Of a stretch of 64,000 nt of DNA, positions 47,486 to 55,563 are shown in pieces. Under the pieces are notes generated by a model. That model was not told where the DNA came from, searched no databases, and saw only the letters and a list, made by a program, of their open reading frames with translations. This DNA is from Knoellia sp. Soil729 (lineage in GTDB: Bacteria > Actinomycetota > Actinomycetes > Actinomycetales > Dermatophilaceae): the NCBI RefSeq assembly GCF_001427985.1, contig NZ_LMSA01000001.1:821164-885163 (forward strand), read 5' to 3'. A program made the position numbers and the translations under genes. Numbering within the stretch: the first letter of the stretch is position 1; each line of letters begins with the position of its first letter.

Positions 47486-49039
47486 GTGACCCGGACCGAC
47501 GAGCTGCGCGAGCGCCTGCTCGGGACTCCTCCCACCGACCGGATCTGGGGCTGGGTCGGACCGCTGTTCATCGCCGCGGTCGGCGGGTTCCTGCGGTTCT
47601 GGCACCTCGACCGGCCGCACTCGCTGGTCTTCGACGAGACCTACTACGTCAAGCAGGGCTGGTCGCTCATCCAGCACGGCGTCGAGCTGCGCGTCGAGGG
47701 CAAGAACGAGGACGCCGACAAGCTGTGGAACGCCGGCAACGTCAACGTCTTCAGCGACCAGGGCGACATGGTCGTGCACCCGTCCGTCGGCAAGTGGCTC
47801 ATCGGCGCCGGTGAGTGGCTCTTCGGCCCGCAGAGCTCGTTCGGGTGGCGCTTCGCCGTCGCCGTCCTCGGCACGCTCTCGATCCTCATCGTGGGCCGGG
47901 TCGCCCGGCGCCTGTTCGGCTCGACACTCCTGGGGTGCGTCGCCGCGCTGCTCCTCGCCGTCGAGGGCACGCACGTCGCCATGTCACGCACCGGAATCCT
48001 CGACATGGTCGTGTCCTTCTTCGCACTGGCCGGGTTCGCCGCGCTCGTCGTGGACCGCGACCGGGCCCGCGAGCGCCTGGCGACAGTCGTCGGGAGCCAG
48101 CCCCCCGGCATACCCCTGAAGAACGGTCCGTGGCTGGGAGCGCGGCCCTGGCGCTGGCTCGCGGGGCTCTGCCTGGGGTTGTGCGTCTCGACGAAGTGGT
48201 CCGGCATCTTCTTCATCGCGGTCTTCGGGCTGATGACGGTCCTGTGGGACCTCGGCGCCCGGCGCGCGGTCGGGGTGCGGCCGTGGGTGCGCGAGGGCCT
48301 GTTCAAGGACGGACCGTATGCCGCGCTGCAGCTCGTCGTGACCGGTGCGGTCGTCTACGTCCTCTCGTGGAGCGGGTGGTTCCTGTCCTCGAACGGCTAC
48401 CACCGGCAGTGGAACACCTTCCACCCCGGCGAGGGCATCCAGTGGCTGCCCGCGGTGCTGCGCAACTGGGTGAAGTACCACCAGGACATGTGGCACTTCA
48501 ACACCACGCTGACGACGCCGCACTCGTACTCCAGCAACCCGTGGGGCTGGATGGTCCAGGCGCGGCCGACGTCGTTCTTCTACGAGGGGAGCAAGCGGGG
48601 CGAGGGCTCGTGCCACGTCGACTCCTGCTCGCAGGCGGTCCACACGATCGGCACGGTGTCGGTCTGGTGGGTCGGCGTCGTCGCGCTGCTCGTGTGCGCC
48701 TTCTTCTGGGCGGTGCGCCGTGACTGGCGCGCGGGCGCGGCGCTCTCGGGCGTGCTGGCCGGCTATGCGCCGTGGTTCATGTACCAGGAGCGCACGATCT
48801 ACGCCTTCTACTCCGTGGCGTTCGAGCCGTGGGTGGTGCTGTCGCTGACGTTCTGCGCGGGGCTGGTGCTGGGTGGCCGGAGCGCGACGCGGGAGCGGCG
48901 TCGTCGGGGGGCGCTCGTCGTGGGCGGCTACCTGCTCGTGACGATCGCGCTGTTCGCGTGGTTCTACCCGATCTACACCGCGCAGGTCATTCCCTACGAC
49001 CACTGGCTGCGGCTCATGTGGTTCCCGAGCTGGATCTGA
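47486..49039 (+). CDS. pmt: Polyprenol-phosphate-mannose--protein O-mannosyltransferase (PMT)
   Basis: 517 residues, GT39 membrane enzyme with about eleven membrane helices. The acidic catalytic pair is in the first extracellular loop (VFDETYYVKQGW); later VHPSVGKWLIGAG, STKWSG and HSYSSNPWGWMVQARPTSF are family blocks. It transfers mannose from polyprenyl-P-mannose to exported proteins at the outer face of the membrane. Actinobacterial PMT next to rsmI is conserved (Rv1002c). Confidence 0.95.
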   Translation: MTRTDELRERLLGTPPTDRIWGWVGPLFIAAVGGFLRFWHLDRPHSLVFDETYYVKQGWSLIQHGVELRVEGKNEDADKLWNAGNVNVFSDQGDMVVHPSVGKWLIGAGEWLFGPQSSFGWRFAVAVLGTLSILIVGRVARRLFGSTLLGCVAALLLAVEGTHVAMSRTGILDMVVSFFALAGFAALVVDRDRARERLATVVGSQPPGIPLKNGPWLGARPWRWLAGLCLGLCVSTKWSGIFFIAVFGLMTVLWDLGARRAVGVRPWVREGLFKDGPYAALQLVVTGAVVYVLSWSGWFLSSNGYHRQWNTFHPGEGIQWLPAVLRNWVKYHQDMWHFNTTLTTPHSYSSNPWGWMVQARPTSFFYEGSKRGEGSCHVDSCSQAVHTIGTVSVWWVGVVALLVCAFFWAVRRDWRAGAALSGVLAGYAPWFMYQERTIYAFYSVAFEPWVVLSLTFCAGLVLGGRSATRERRRRGALVVGGYLLVTIALFAWFYPIYTAQVIPYDHWLRLMWFPSWI

Positions 49040-49118
49040 CTCCTGCCCTGCGCCCCACGCTCGCCCCTGCCGAGCCCGCCGCCGCACCCCCATCGGCCCC
49101 AACTTTTGCTCCCCATGC

Positions 49119-49179
49119 GGGAACCTTTGCGACCGGAGGCTTCCTTTCCCTCCCACCCCCGAAGGTTCCCTCCGGTCGC
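49119..49179. repeat. Interleaved inverted repeats (A-B-A'-B') before the TM0106 gene
   Basis: GGGAACCTT (49119-49127) complements 49162-49170, and GCGACCGGAGG (49129-49139) complements 49169-49179. The order of arms is A, B, A', B', so both stems cannot nest; they would form alternative hairpins or a pseudoknot-like fold. Located in the 197-base gap after pmt; either hairpin could terminate pmt transcription. Confidence 0.75.
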
Positions 49180-49224
49180 CTCGCGTCGCCGTCGGGTCGC
49201 CGCCGGACTGTCGGTGGCCCGGCA

Positions 49225-49230
49225 TACGGT
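49225..49230 (+). promoter_or_regulatory. -10 element of leaderless TM0106-family gene
   Basis: TACGGT followed by GACGTC and the GTG at 49237. It overlaps a GTATGCCG-type octamer (49220-49227). Confidence 0.55.
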
Positions 49231-49236
49231 GACGTC

Positions 49237-52200
49237 GTGTTCTTCTTCCCGGGCGAGGACCGCCCCGTCATCAGCCCCCACGACCTGCGCACCGCGTCGG
49301 AGTGCGAGTTCGCGCTGATCCGGGACCTCGACGCACGGTTGGGGCGCGTCGAGCGCACCGACGCGGAGCAGAGCTCGCCGATGATGGACCGCATCATCGA
49401 CCTCGGCAACGCCCACGAGAACGCCGAGCGCCTCCGGCTGGGCAAGCTCCACCCCGGCCGAGTGCGTGACCTGGGACGCGGCGAGCACTCTCGCGCGGGT
49501 TACGAGGCCGCGATGCAACAGACCCTCGAGGCGCTCGACTCCGACACCAGGGTGCTGTGCCAGGCGACGTTCTTCGACGGCGATGTCCTCGGCTACGCCG
49601 ACTTCCTCGAGCGCACCGACGAGGGTTGGCTCGTGAGCGACACCAAGCTGGCGCGCTCGGCGAACGTCCCGGCGCTCCTGCAGATCGCTGCGTATGCCGC
49701 CCAGCTCCAGGACCTGGGTGTCTCCACCGCGCCGTGGGCGCGGCTCGTCCTCGGCAACGAGGACCGCCGTGACTACCCGCTGTCCGACATCGTGCCCGTC
49801 TACCGGTCGCGACTGGCTCGGCTCCAGCGGATCATCGCCGATCAGGTGGGGGCCGATGCGCTGGGTCAGTGGGGCGACCCTCGATGGATGGCGTGCGGTC
49901 GCTGCGAGGTGTGTGAGCCCGAGGTGCTCGCCAGCCGCGACCTCCTGCTCGTTGCCGGGGTGCGTCCGAGCACCCGCAAACGTCTGGCCGCGGCGGGGAT
50001 CACGACCATCGACGCGCTGGCCACGACGACGGGCCAGGTCGAAGGTGTCCAGGAGTCGCGGCTGGAGCGACTGCGAGCACAGGCCCGTCTCCAGCTGGTG
50101 CAGATCGACGACGAGCACGCGCCCATGCAGCACGAGGTCTTCGACGAGTCACCCATCCGACGGTTGCCCGTGCCCAGCGACGGCGACCTCTTCTTCGACT
50201 TCGAGGGCGACCCCCTCTGGGCTGAGCGGGGTTCGAAGGACTGGGGCCTCGAGTACCTCTTCGGTGTCGTCGAGGTGGACTCGGGCACCGACGAGTTCCG
50301 CGCGTTCTGGGCGCACGACCGTGCCCAGGAGAAGCAGGCACTCATCGAGTTCGTGCGCTATGTCCAAGAGCGCCGCCGACAGTGGCCCGGACTGCACATC
50401 TACCACTACGCACCCTATGAGACGGCCGCGCTCAAACGTCTCGCCTCGCGGCATGCCGTGTGCGAGGACGACATCGACCAGTTCCTGCGGGACCAGGTCT
50501 TCGTGGACCTCTACGCAACGGTGCGCGGGGCGATCCGGGTCTCCCAGCGTTCCTACTCCATCAAGAAGCTCGAGCCCCTCTACATGCAGGCCCGCACGGC
50601 CGACCTGCAGAAGGGTGACGACTCGATCGTCGAGTACCACCGGTTCATGATGGCCCGCCTCGAAGAGCGCTACGACGCGGCGAAGGACATCCTCGAGGGC
50701 ATCGCCGAGTACAACCGTGACGACTGCATCTCCACCCGTCTCCTGCGCGACTGGTTGGTGAGCCTGGTTCCCGGCGGTGGGTCCGGGGAGGCCTTCGAAC
50801 CCCTCCCGGGCCGGCCGGTGAGCGAGGAGCGCGCCGCTGCCCTCCAACTCGAGGCAGATCTCCGGGCACTGGTCGACAAGGTCGCACTTGAGGAGCGCAC
50901 GCCCCAGGACCACGCCGTGGCGCTCGTCGCCGCCTCGGTGCTCTTCCATGCGCGAGAGGACAAGCCCTTCTGGTGGGATCACTACGAGCGGATCAAGCAC
51001 CCCGTCCAGAACTGGACGGCCTCCTCGGGCGTCGCCATCGTCGAGGGTGATCCGGAGCTCCTCGAGCCCTGGCACAAGCCCACGCCTCGCAGCGGCATGA
51101 AGCGCCTCTACGCAGTGCGCGTCGACCCTGCCGGCGGCACCCTGCTCGATGCCGGTGCCAAGGTGGCCGCGCTCTACCCCGCGCCACCCACCTTCCCGGA
51201 ACCCTCGGACCACTCGCCCGCCAACGCCCACGCCAAGAGTCCGGGCGGCGTCGAGATTCTTGAGGCTGAGGAGGAGATCGCTGACAGCGGACGCACGTTC
51301 CAGCGGCTGACGATCCTCGAGAACGCGCCGGCCAAAACGGAGGTCGACGACTTCCCTGTGGCCTTCGTCCCGGCGAGCACCGTCGGCACCAAGAGCATCG
51401 ACAGCGCCCTGCATGACCTGGCGCGCGAGGTGCTTGAAGCCCACCCGAACCTGCCACAGTGCGCCGGCATGGACGTCCTGCTGCGCAGCGCGCCACGGCT
51501 GCGCTCCGGCGAGGCACTGCCCACCGTCGGTTCGGGCGACGCGCGATTCATCGACGCCATCAGCTCCGCCCTCACCGACATGGACGACTCCTACCTCGCC
51601 GTACAAGGCCCTCCGGGCACGGGCAAGACCTATGTCGGCGCTCGCGTGATCGCCCGACTCGTGGGCATGGGTTGGAAGGTCGGGATCTGCTCGCAGGGTC
51701 ACGCCGCCGTCGAGAACATGCTCGACGCGGTCGTGCGCGCCGGCGTCGACGGCACACGGGTGGCCAAGGCCGCGAAGTACACGGAGTCGCCCCTGTGGAC
51801 CGCCCTGGCCAAGTCCGACGACCTGGGGGCTTTCATCGCCGAGCGCTCAGCTGCGGGCGTCGGCCTGGTCATCGGAGGCACGGCGTGGGACCTGACCAAC
51901 ACCGGCCGCATCGCGCGAGGCTCACTCGACCTCGTCGTGATCGACGAGGCGGGTCAGTTCTCCCTCGGCAAGACGCTTGCGGTCTCGATGGCCGGTCAGC
52001 GACTGCTGTTGCTCGGCGACCCTGCCCAGCTGCCCCAGGTGTCGCAGGGCACCCACGCGGAGCCCATCGACCACTCAGCCCTCGGCTGGCTCGCTGACGA
52101 TGCCGACCTCCTGCCGCCAGAGCTCGGCTACTTCCTCGAGACGACCTGGCGCATGCATCCTCAGCTGACGCAGGCGGTGTCACAGCTGTCGTATGCCGGT

Positions 52201-52785
52201 CGGCTCTCCTCCGAGGAGCACGTCACCGCAGCTCGCACGCTCGACGGGATCGAGCCCGGCGTTCACCAGGTGCTCGTGGACCATCGGGACAACAAGAACT
52301 TCTCCCCTGAGGAGGCCGACGCGGTTGTCGCTCTCGTGACCGACCTCGTGGGCCGCACGTGGACCGCTGGTGCCGAGCCCGGGCCAACCACGGGCCGACC
52401 GCTCACCTCCCAGGACTTCTGCGTCATCACCCCGTACAACAGCCAGGTCGGCACGCTGAAGGTGCGACTGCGCGAGGCCGGGTACGGAGACGTCGCAGTC
52501 GGCACAGTCGACAAGTTCCAGGGTCAGGAGGCGCCCGTCGCCATTCTCTCCATGGCCGCGTCGGCCCATGGCGACGTGTCCCGAGGGATGGGTTTCCTGC
52601 TCAACCGCAACCGGGTCAACGTCGCGATCTCGCGAGCCCAGCACGCGGCATACATCGTCCGGTCGAGCGTTCTCACGGACTTCGCATCCCGCACCCCGGA
52701 CGAGCTCATCGCTCTCGGTGCGTTTCTCGGTCTGTGCGAGCGGGCCGCGAGCACGCAGTTCCACCCCGACCCTGCGCGATCCTGA
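49237..52785 (+). CDS. TM0106-family RecB-like nuclease fused to superfamily 1 helicase
   Basis: 1182 residues. The N-terminal third is a RecB/TM0106-like nuclease: SPHDLRTASECEFALIRDLD, VLGYADFLERTDEG and SDTKLARSA (PD-(D/E)xK-type core), a Cys cluster CGRCEVCEP, and a RNase H-like DFEGDPLW segment. The C-terminal third (about 770-1170) is an SF1 helicase: VQGPPGTGKTYVG (Walker A), VIDEAGQFSL (Walker B), LLGDPAQLPQV, ITPYNSQVGTL, VGTVDKFQGQE and NVAISRAQ. This fusion is known in actinobacteria; a role in DNA repair or processing is likely but not shown. GTG start at leaderless spacing from TACGGT; upstream codons belong to the mannosyltransferase region. Confidence 0.92.
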   Translation: MFFFPGEDRPVISPHDLRTASECEFALIRDLDARLGRVERTDAEQSSPMMDRIIDLGNAHENAERLRLGKLHPGRVRDLGRGEHSRAGYEAAMQQTLEALDSDTRVLCQATFFDGDVLGYADFLERTDEGWLVSDTKLARSANVPALLQIAAYAAQLQDLGVSTAPWARLVLGNEDRRDYPLSDIVPVYRSRLARLQRIIADQVGADALGQWGDPRWMACGRCEVCEPEVLASRDLLLVAGVRPSTRKRLAAAGITTIDALATTTGQVEGVQESRLERLRAQARLQLVQIDDEHAPMQHEVFDESPIRRLPVPSDGDLFFDFEGDPLWAERGSKDWGLEYLFGVVEVDSGTDEFRAFWAHDRAQEKQALIEFVRYVQERRRQWPGLHIYHYAPYETAALKRLASRHAVCEDDIDQFLRDQVFVDLYATVRGAIRVSQRSYSIKKLEPLYMQARTADLQKGDDSIVEYHRFMMARLEERYDAAKDILEGIAEYNRDDCISTRLLRDWLVSLVPGGGSGEAFEPLPGRPVSEERAAALQLEADLRALVDKVALEERTPQDHAVALVAASVLFHAREDKPFWWDHYERIKHPVQNWTASSGVAIVEGDPELLEPWHKPTPRSGMKRLYAVRVDPAGGTLLDAGAKVAALYPAPPTFPEPSDHSPANAHAKSPGGVEILEAEEEIADSGRTFQRLTILENAPAKTEVDDFPVAFVPASTVGTKSIDSALHDLAREVLEAHPNLPQCAGMDVLLRSAPRLRSGEALPTVGSGDARFIDAISSALTDMDDSYLAVQGPPGTGKTYVGARVIARLVGMGWKVGICSQGHAAVENMLDAVVRAGVDGTRVAKAAKYTESPLWTALAKSDDLGAFIAERSAAGVGLVIGGTAWDLTNTGRIARGSLDLVVIDEAGQFSLGKTLAVSMAGQRLLLLGDPAQLPQVSQGTHAEPIDHSALGWLADDADLLPPELGYFLETTWRMHPQLTQAVSQLSYAGRLSSEEHVTAARTLDGIEPGVHQVLVDHRDNKNFSPEEADAVVALVTDLVGRTWTAGAEPGPTTGRPLTSQDFCVITPYNSQVGTLKVRLREAGYGDVAVGTVDKFQGQEAPVAILSMAASAHGDVSRGMGFLLNRNRVNVAISRAQHAAYIVRSSVLTDFASRTPDELIALGAFLGLCERAASTQFHPDPARS

Positions 52786-52804
52786 CGTCACCAAGCCCGC
52801 AGGA

Positions 52805-52819
52805 GCCCGTCGTACGGGC
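52805..52819 (+). terminator. Small hairpin terminator after the helicase gene
   Basis: GCCCGT-CGT-ACGGGC, a 6-bp stem followed by GTTTG, 20 bases past the stop. Confidence 0.6.
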
Positions 52820-52850
52820 GTTTGCGCGCTCTGACGCCTTGAACCCCGAC

Positions 52851-52963
52851 GCATGACGCGGGCCGAACGTGCCTGTGCGAGCTCAACTCCGGTCATGACG
52901 CCTGCCCAAGGCGGCACCCGGACGTCTTTCGCCGTCGGTCCCGCGTCATGCAGCGGCGGGACC
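52851..52963. repeat. Inverted repeats in the gap before the secreted-protein gene
   Basis: GCATGACGCGGG (52851-52862) is repeated inverted at 52940-52951 with 77 bases between; a second dyad CGGTCCCG/CGGGACCG lies at 52936-52943 and 52956-52963. The right arm is shared, so two folds compete. CATGACGC recurs at 52894. The 279-base gap holds no gene; the promoter of the following gene should lie here. Confidence 0.6.
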
Positions 52964-53064
52964 GGAGTCTTCATCGGTGTAGCGAGAAGCAGCGGGACCC
53001 CTCTGCAACCGCCACGACGGAACCAACGCAACGGTGGCCCCTCGGGCCCCACGAAGGAGAAGTC

Positions 53065-53613
53065 ATGATGAAGTCCAAGCTCGCCGGAACCGGAACGGCC
53101 GTCCTGTTGGCGGGTGCCCTGGGATTCCTGCCCGGTGCTGCGGCAGCCAACGCCGCCCCCGCCTCATCACACGCCGTGTCGGCCGCAGCGGCCAAGAAGG
53201 CAGCACCGACAACACTGCCGGTGACCGGCACCCTCGCCGACGGCACCGCCTTCAGTGGGGCCGTGAGCAACCTCACGACCTCCGTGGTCAACGGAGCCCT
53301 CCAGCTGACCGGAACGATTACCGGGACGGGCCTACCGACCGGCGGCAGCACCTTCACGGCTCCGCTCCAAAGCGTCACCACGCCTGACGGGTGCAAGATC
53401 CTCACCCTGGACATTGGTGCGATCCACCTCGACCTGCTGGGTCTTGTCATCGACCTGGCCCCGGTCAACCTGGACGTCACGGCGGTTCCCGGTGCGGGCA
53501 ACCTCCTCGGCAACCTGCTGTGCGCCGTCGCCGGACTCCTCGACAACACGGGCAACCCGCTCGGCGGCATCTCCGCACTGCTCAACCGGCTCCTCACCGG
53601 GCTCGGACTCTGA
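53065..53613 (+). CDS. Small secreted protein with hydrophobic GNLLGNLLC-type repeat domain
   Basis: 182 residues. ATG at 53065 with AAGGAG at good spacing. Signal peptide 1 to about 34 (basic start, Ala/Leu core, ANAAP cleavage region). The mature part has a beta-rich half (LPVTGTLADGTAFSGAVSNL, TSVVNGALQLTGTITGTGLP) and a C-terminal half with ILTLDIGAIHLDLLGLVIDL, VTAVPGAGNLLGNLLCAVAG. I recall the last motif from secreted proteins of haloarchaea and various bacteria with no known function. It may assemble at a surface or membrane. Own terminator follows. The next gene encodes a related cytoplasmic protein. Confidence 0.85.
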   Translation: MMKSKLAGTGTAVLLAGALGFLPGAAAANAAPASSHAVSAAAAKKAAPTTLPVTGTLADGTAFSGAVSNLTTSVVNGALQLTGTITGTGLPTGGSTFTAPLQSVTTPDGCKILTLDIGAIHLDLLGLVIDLAPVNLDVTAVPGAGNLLGNLLCAVAGLLDNTGNPLGGISALLNRLLTGLGL

Positions 53614-53620
53614 CCCGCCC

Positions 53621-53660
53621 GGCACCCATGACGCCCTCCCTCCCGGGTGTCATGGGTGCC
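53621..53660 (+). terminator. Terminator after the secreted-protein gene
   Basis: Perfect 12-bp arms GGCACCCATGAC (53621-53632) and GTCATGGGTGCC (53649-53660), 16-base loop, 7 bases past the stop. Confidence 0.8.
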
Positions 53661-53705
53661 CCGCGGTCAGGCTGGACACCCTCACCACGGCCCAAGGAGG
53701 CACCC

Positions 53706-54140
53706 GTGACGGTCATTGCCTTTCGACCCCGGCCCCGCCCCGAATCGGCCCCAGCGCCCGAGGAGCAGACCGCCATCACTGGCACCTTCCGTTCGCCACG
53801 CGGTTTCGTCGGCACCATGACCGGTCAGCTCCGCTTGCACAAGATGGTCATCGCTCCTCGTGGCGCCTTCGTACGGGGCGTCTTCACGGGAGAGCTGCGC
53901 GAGCCCGATGGGACGCTCGTCGGTGCGGACAGCCGACGCTGCGTCGTCCCGGCTGACCTCACGCGCTGCGACGGTGTCCTGCGCGCGGTGGTCCGCCCGA
54001 TGCAGCTGGACCTGATGGGCATCATGGTCGACGTCGGCGCGTTCATCGTGAGTGCCGACATGGCATTCCCGCCACCGGCACGTCCACGCCGCATTCGGCG
54101 TCAGGCCACAGCCGCGGGCGTCCCCGGGCAGCTTTCGTGA
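53706..54140 (+). CDS. Cytoplasmic relative of the preceding secreted protein, unknown function
   Basis: 144 residues, no signal peptide. GTG at 53706 follows AAGGAGG. The order of features repeats the upstream protein: a beta segment (AITGTFRSPRGFVGTMTGQLRLHKMVI, over about 23-49), GAFVRGVFTGELREPDGT, a Cys, then VVRPMQLDLMGIMVDVGAF, which parallels IGAIHLDLLGLVIDLAPV. The GNLLGNLLC tail is replaced by a short basic segment. I do not know a family name. It overlaps the next small gene by GTGA, so they are coupled. Confidence 0.75.
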   Translation: MTVIAFRPRPRPESAPAPEEQTAITGTFRSPRGFVGTMTGQLRLHKMVIAPRGAFVRGVFTGELREPDGTLVGADSRRCVVPADLTRCDGVLRAVVRPMQLDLMGIMVDVGAFIVSADMAFPPPARPRRIRRQATAAGVPGQLS

Positions 54141-54445
54141 AGGCCACCGCCTTCGCCGCACCGGTGCTGGTCCTGGCCCTGATCCATCTGCTGCACCGGA
54201 TCGAGGTATGGGCCCGGAGCGACACCAGACCTGCTTCGCAGCGCCCGCCCACCCGTCCTCTCCTGAAGGGTCAGCCCATGCCTGTCGCGTCATCGCGCTC
54301 CCCCCAAGCCGAGGCCCTCCCACTGCCGCACGACCCGCCGCCACCCCCCGGTTGGGTCGACCCACTCGCGGGAACCGGCGTAGAGGAAACCGTCACCACC
54401 ACGCCCGCGGACGAGGAGAAAGTCTCAGGCCGGAAGGCCCGGTGA
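54137..54445 (+). CDS. Small protein with one membrane segment and Pro-rich tail, unknown
   Basis: 102 residues. GTG at 54137 overlaps the preceding stop (GTGA). One hydrophobic segment (AFAAPVLVLALIHLL, about 5-19) is followed by HRIEVWARSD and a Pro/Ala/Glu-rich tail. No family recognised. The coupling overlap is the main evidence that it is translated. A stop 30 bases before the sigma-RsbT fusion gene puts it in the same neighbourhood but probably in a different transcript. Confidence 0.55.
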   Translation: MKATAFAAPVLVLALIHLLHRIEVWARSDTRPASQRPPTRPLLKGQPMPVASSRSPQAEALPLPHDPPPPPGWVDPLAGTGVEETVTTTPADEEKVSGRKAR

Positions 54446-54462
54446 GCAGCGGCGGCGCGGCG

Positions 54463-54468
54463 TAGGGT
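54463..54468 (+). promoter_or_regulatory. -10 element of leaderless sigma-RsbT operon
   Basis: TAGGGT followed by 7 bases (CGCCCAC) and the GTG at 54476. No ribosome site is present. It marks the start of the four-gene stressosome-like operon. Confidence 0.6.
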
Positions 54469-54475
54469 CGCCCAC

Positions 54476-55561
54476 GTGACCCCGTCCGCTGCCAGTGACG
54501 AGCCGCAGCTGGAGGCACAAGAGTCGGCAGATATCGCCGGTCTCGTGCCCTTGCTGCAGCGCATCGTGACGGCCCGCGTCGGACAGCACCCCGCGGCGGA
54601 GGACATCATCCAGGAGACTCTGGCCAGGGTTCTCGCCGCCGAGGACCGCATCGAGCCCGGGATGCTCGAGCCCTACGCGATCACCACCGTGCGCAACGTC
54701 ATCGCGTCCATGTGGCGCAAGGACGACGTCGCCGCCCGCAACCAGCACCGCATGCACGACCCCAGCGAGTCCGTCGAGGCCGCCGAGCTGCTCGTCGCCT
54801 CCGAGGAGCAGCTGGCGATGACCGAGGCCCTGGCCCGGCTGACCGACCGCGAGCGCCAGGTCCTCCTCGCCCACGAGGTGTCCGGGCTCGCCACTCAGGT
54901 GTTGGCCGACGAGGTCGGAAGCACGGCGGGCGCCGTGGCCGCCCAGCTCAAGCGAACGCGTGCCCGTCTGCGCGTCGAGTACGTCCTCGCGCTCGAGGGC
55001 ACGGAGCCGCCGACGGACCGGTGTCGAGCCGTGCTGCTTGCGTTGTCCAGTGCCGACCGCCGCCGTCAGCGTGAGCTGGACAGCGCTCGCCACCTCCTCG
55101 AGTGCGACGTCTGCGCCCGGCTGAGCGAACCACTGCTCGATCGTGCACCAGAGCGCCCTGATGAGGTCCGTGTCCCGATCGGGGCGGACCCCGACATCGT
55201 CAGCGCCCGCCAGGCCGCACGCGAGCTCGCCGTGCGGGCCGGCTTCGTGGGTGCCGACCTGACGATGCTCGCCACGGCCGTGTCCGAGGTGGCTCGCAAT
55301 ATCGTTCGGTTTGCCGAGAGCGGCGAGGTCAGCATCGAGCTCCTCGCACGTCCACGGGCCGGCATACGGGTCATCGCCCGCGACACTGGGCCAGGCATCT
55401 CTGACATCGACCGGGCGCTGCAGGACGGCTTCAGCACCTACGACGGCCTCGGTCTGGGGCTCCCCGGGGCCCGACGTCTCATGGACGAGTTCGAGGTCGC
55501 GTCCGCTCCCGGCAAGGGCACCACCGTGAGCATGACCAAATGGTTCGAGAAGAAGGGTTGA
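54476..55561 (+). CDS. Fusion of sigma-70-family (ECF-like) factor, zinc motif and RsbT-type serine/threonine kinase
   Basis: 361 residues, one uninterrupted frame. Residues about 20-92 are sigma region 2 (AAEDIIQETLARVL, VRNVIASMWRKDD); about 108-172 are sigma region 4 (ALARLTDRERQVLLAHEVSGL, then the helix-turn-helix VLADEVGSTAGAVAAQLKRTRARL). HLLECDVC (206-213) is an HxxxCxxC zinc motif like that of zinc-binding anti-sigma factors. Residues about 232-358 are an RsbT-like GHKL ATPase with N-box SEVARN (Asn275), DTGPGI (303-308), GLGLGLPG (324-331) and RLMDEF, very close to Bacillus RsbT. RsbT normally is separate; it phosphorylates RsbR/RsbS and activates RsbU. Fusing it to a sigma factor implies that the stressosome encoded next door captures and frees the sigma factor itself. 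Leaderless GTG. Confidence 0.9.
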   Translation: MTPSAASDEPQLEAQESADIAGLVPLLQRIVTARVGQHPAAEDIIQETLARVLAAEDRIEPGMLEPYAITTVRNVIASMWRKDDVAARNQHRMHDPSESVEAAELLVASEEQLAMTEALARLTDRERQVLLAHEVSGLATQVLADEVGSTAGAVAAQLKRTRARLRVEYVLALEGTEPPTDRCRAVLLALSSADRRRQRELDSARHLLECDVCARLSEPLLDRAPERPDEVRVPIGADPDIVSARQAARELAVRAGFVGADLTMLATAVSEVARNIVRFAESGEVSIELLARPRAGIRVIARDTGPGISDIDRALQDGFSTYDGLGLGLPGARRLMDEFEVASAPGKGTTVSMTKWFEKKG

Positions 55562-55563
55562 CC

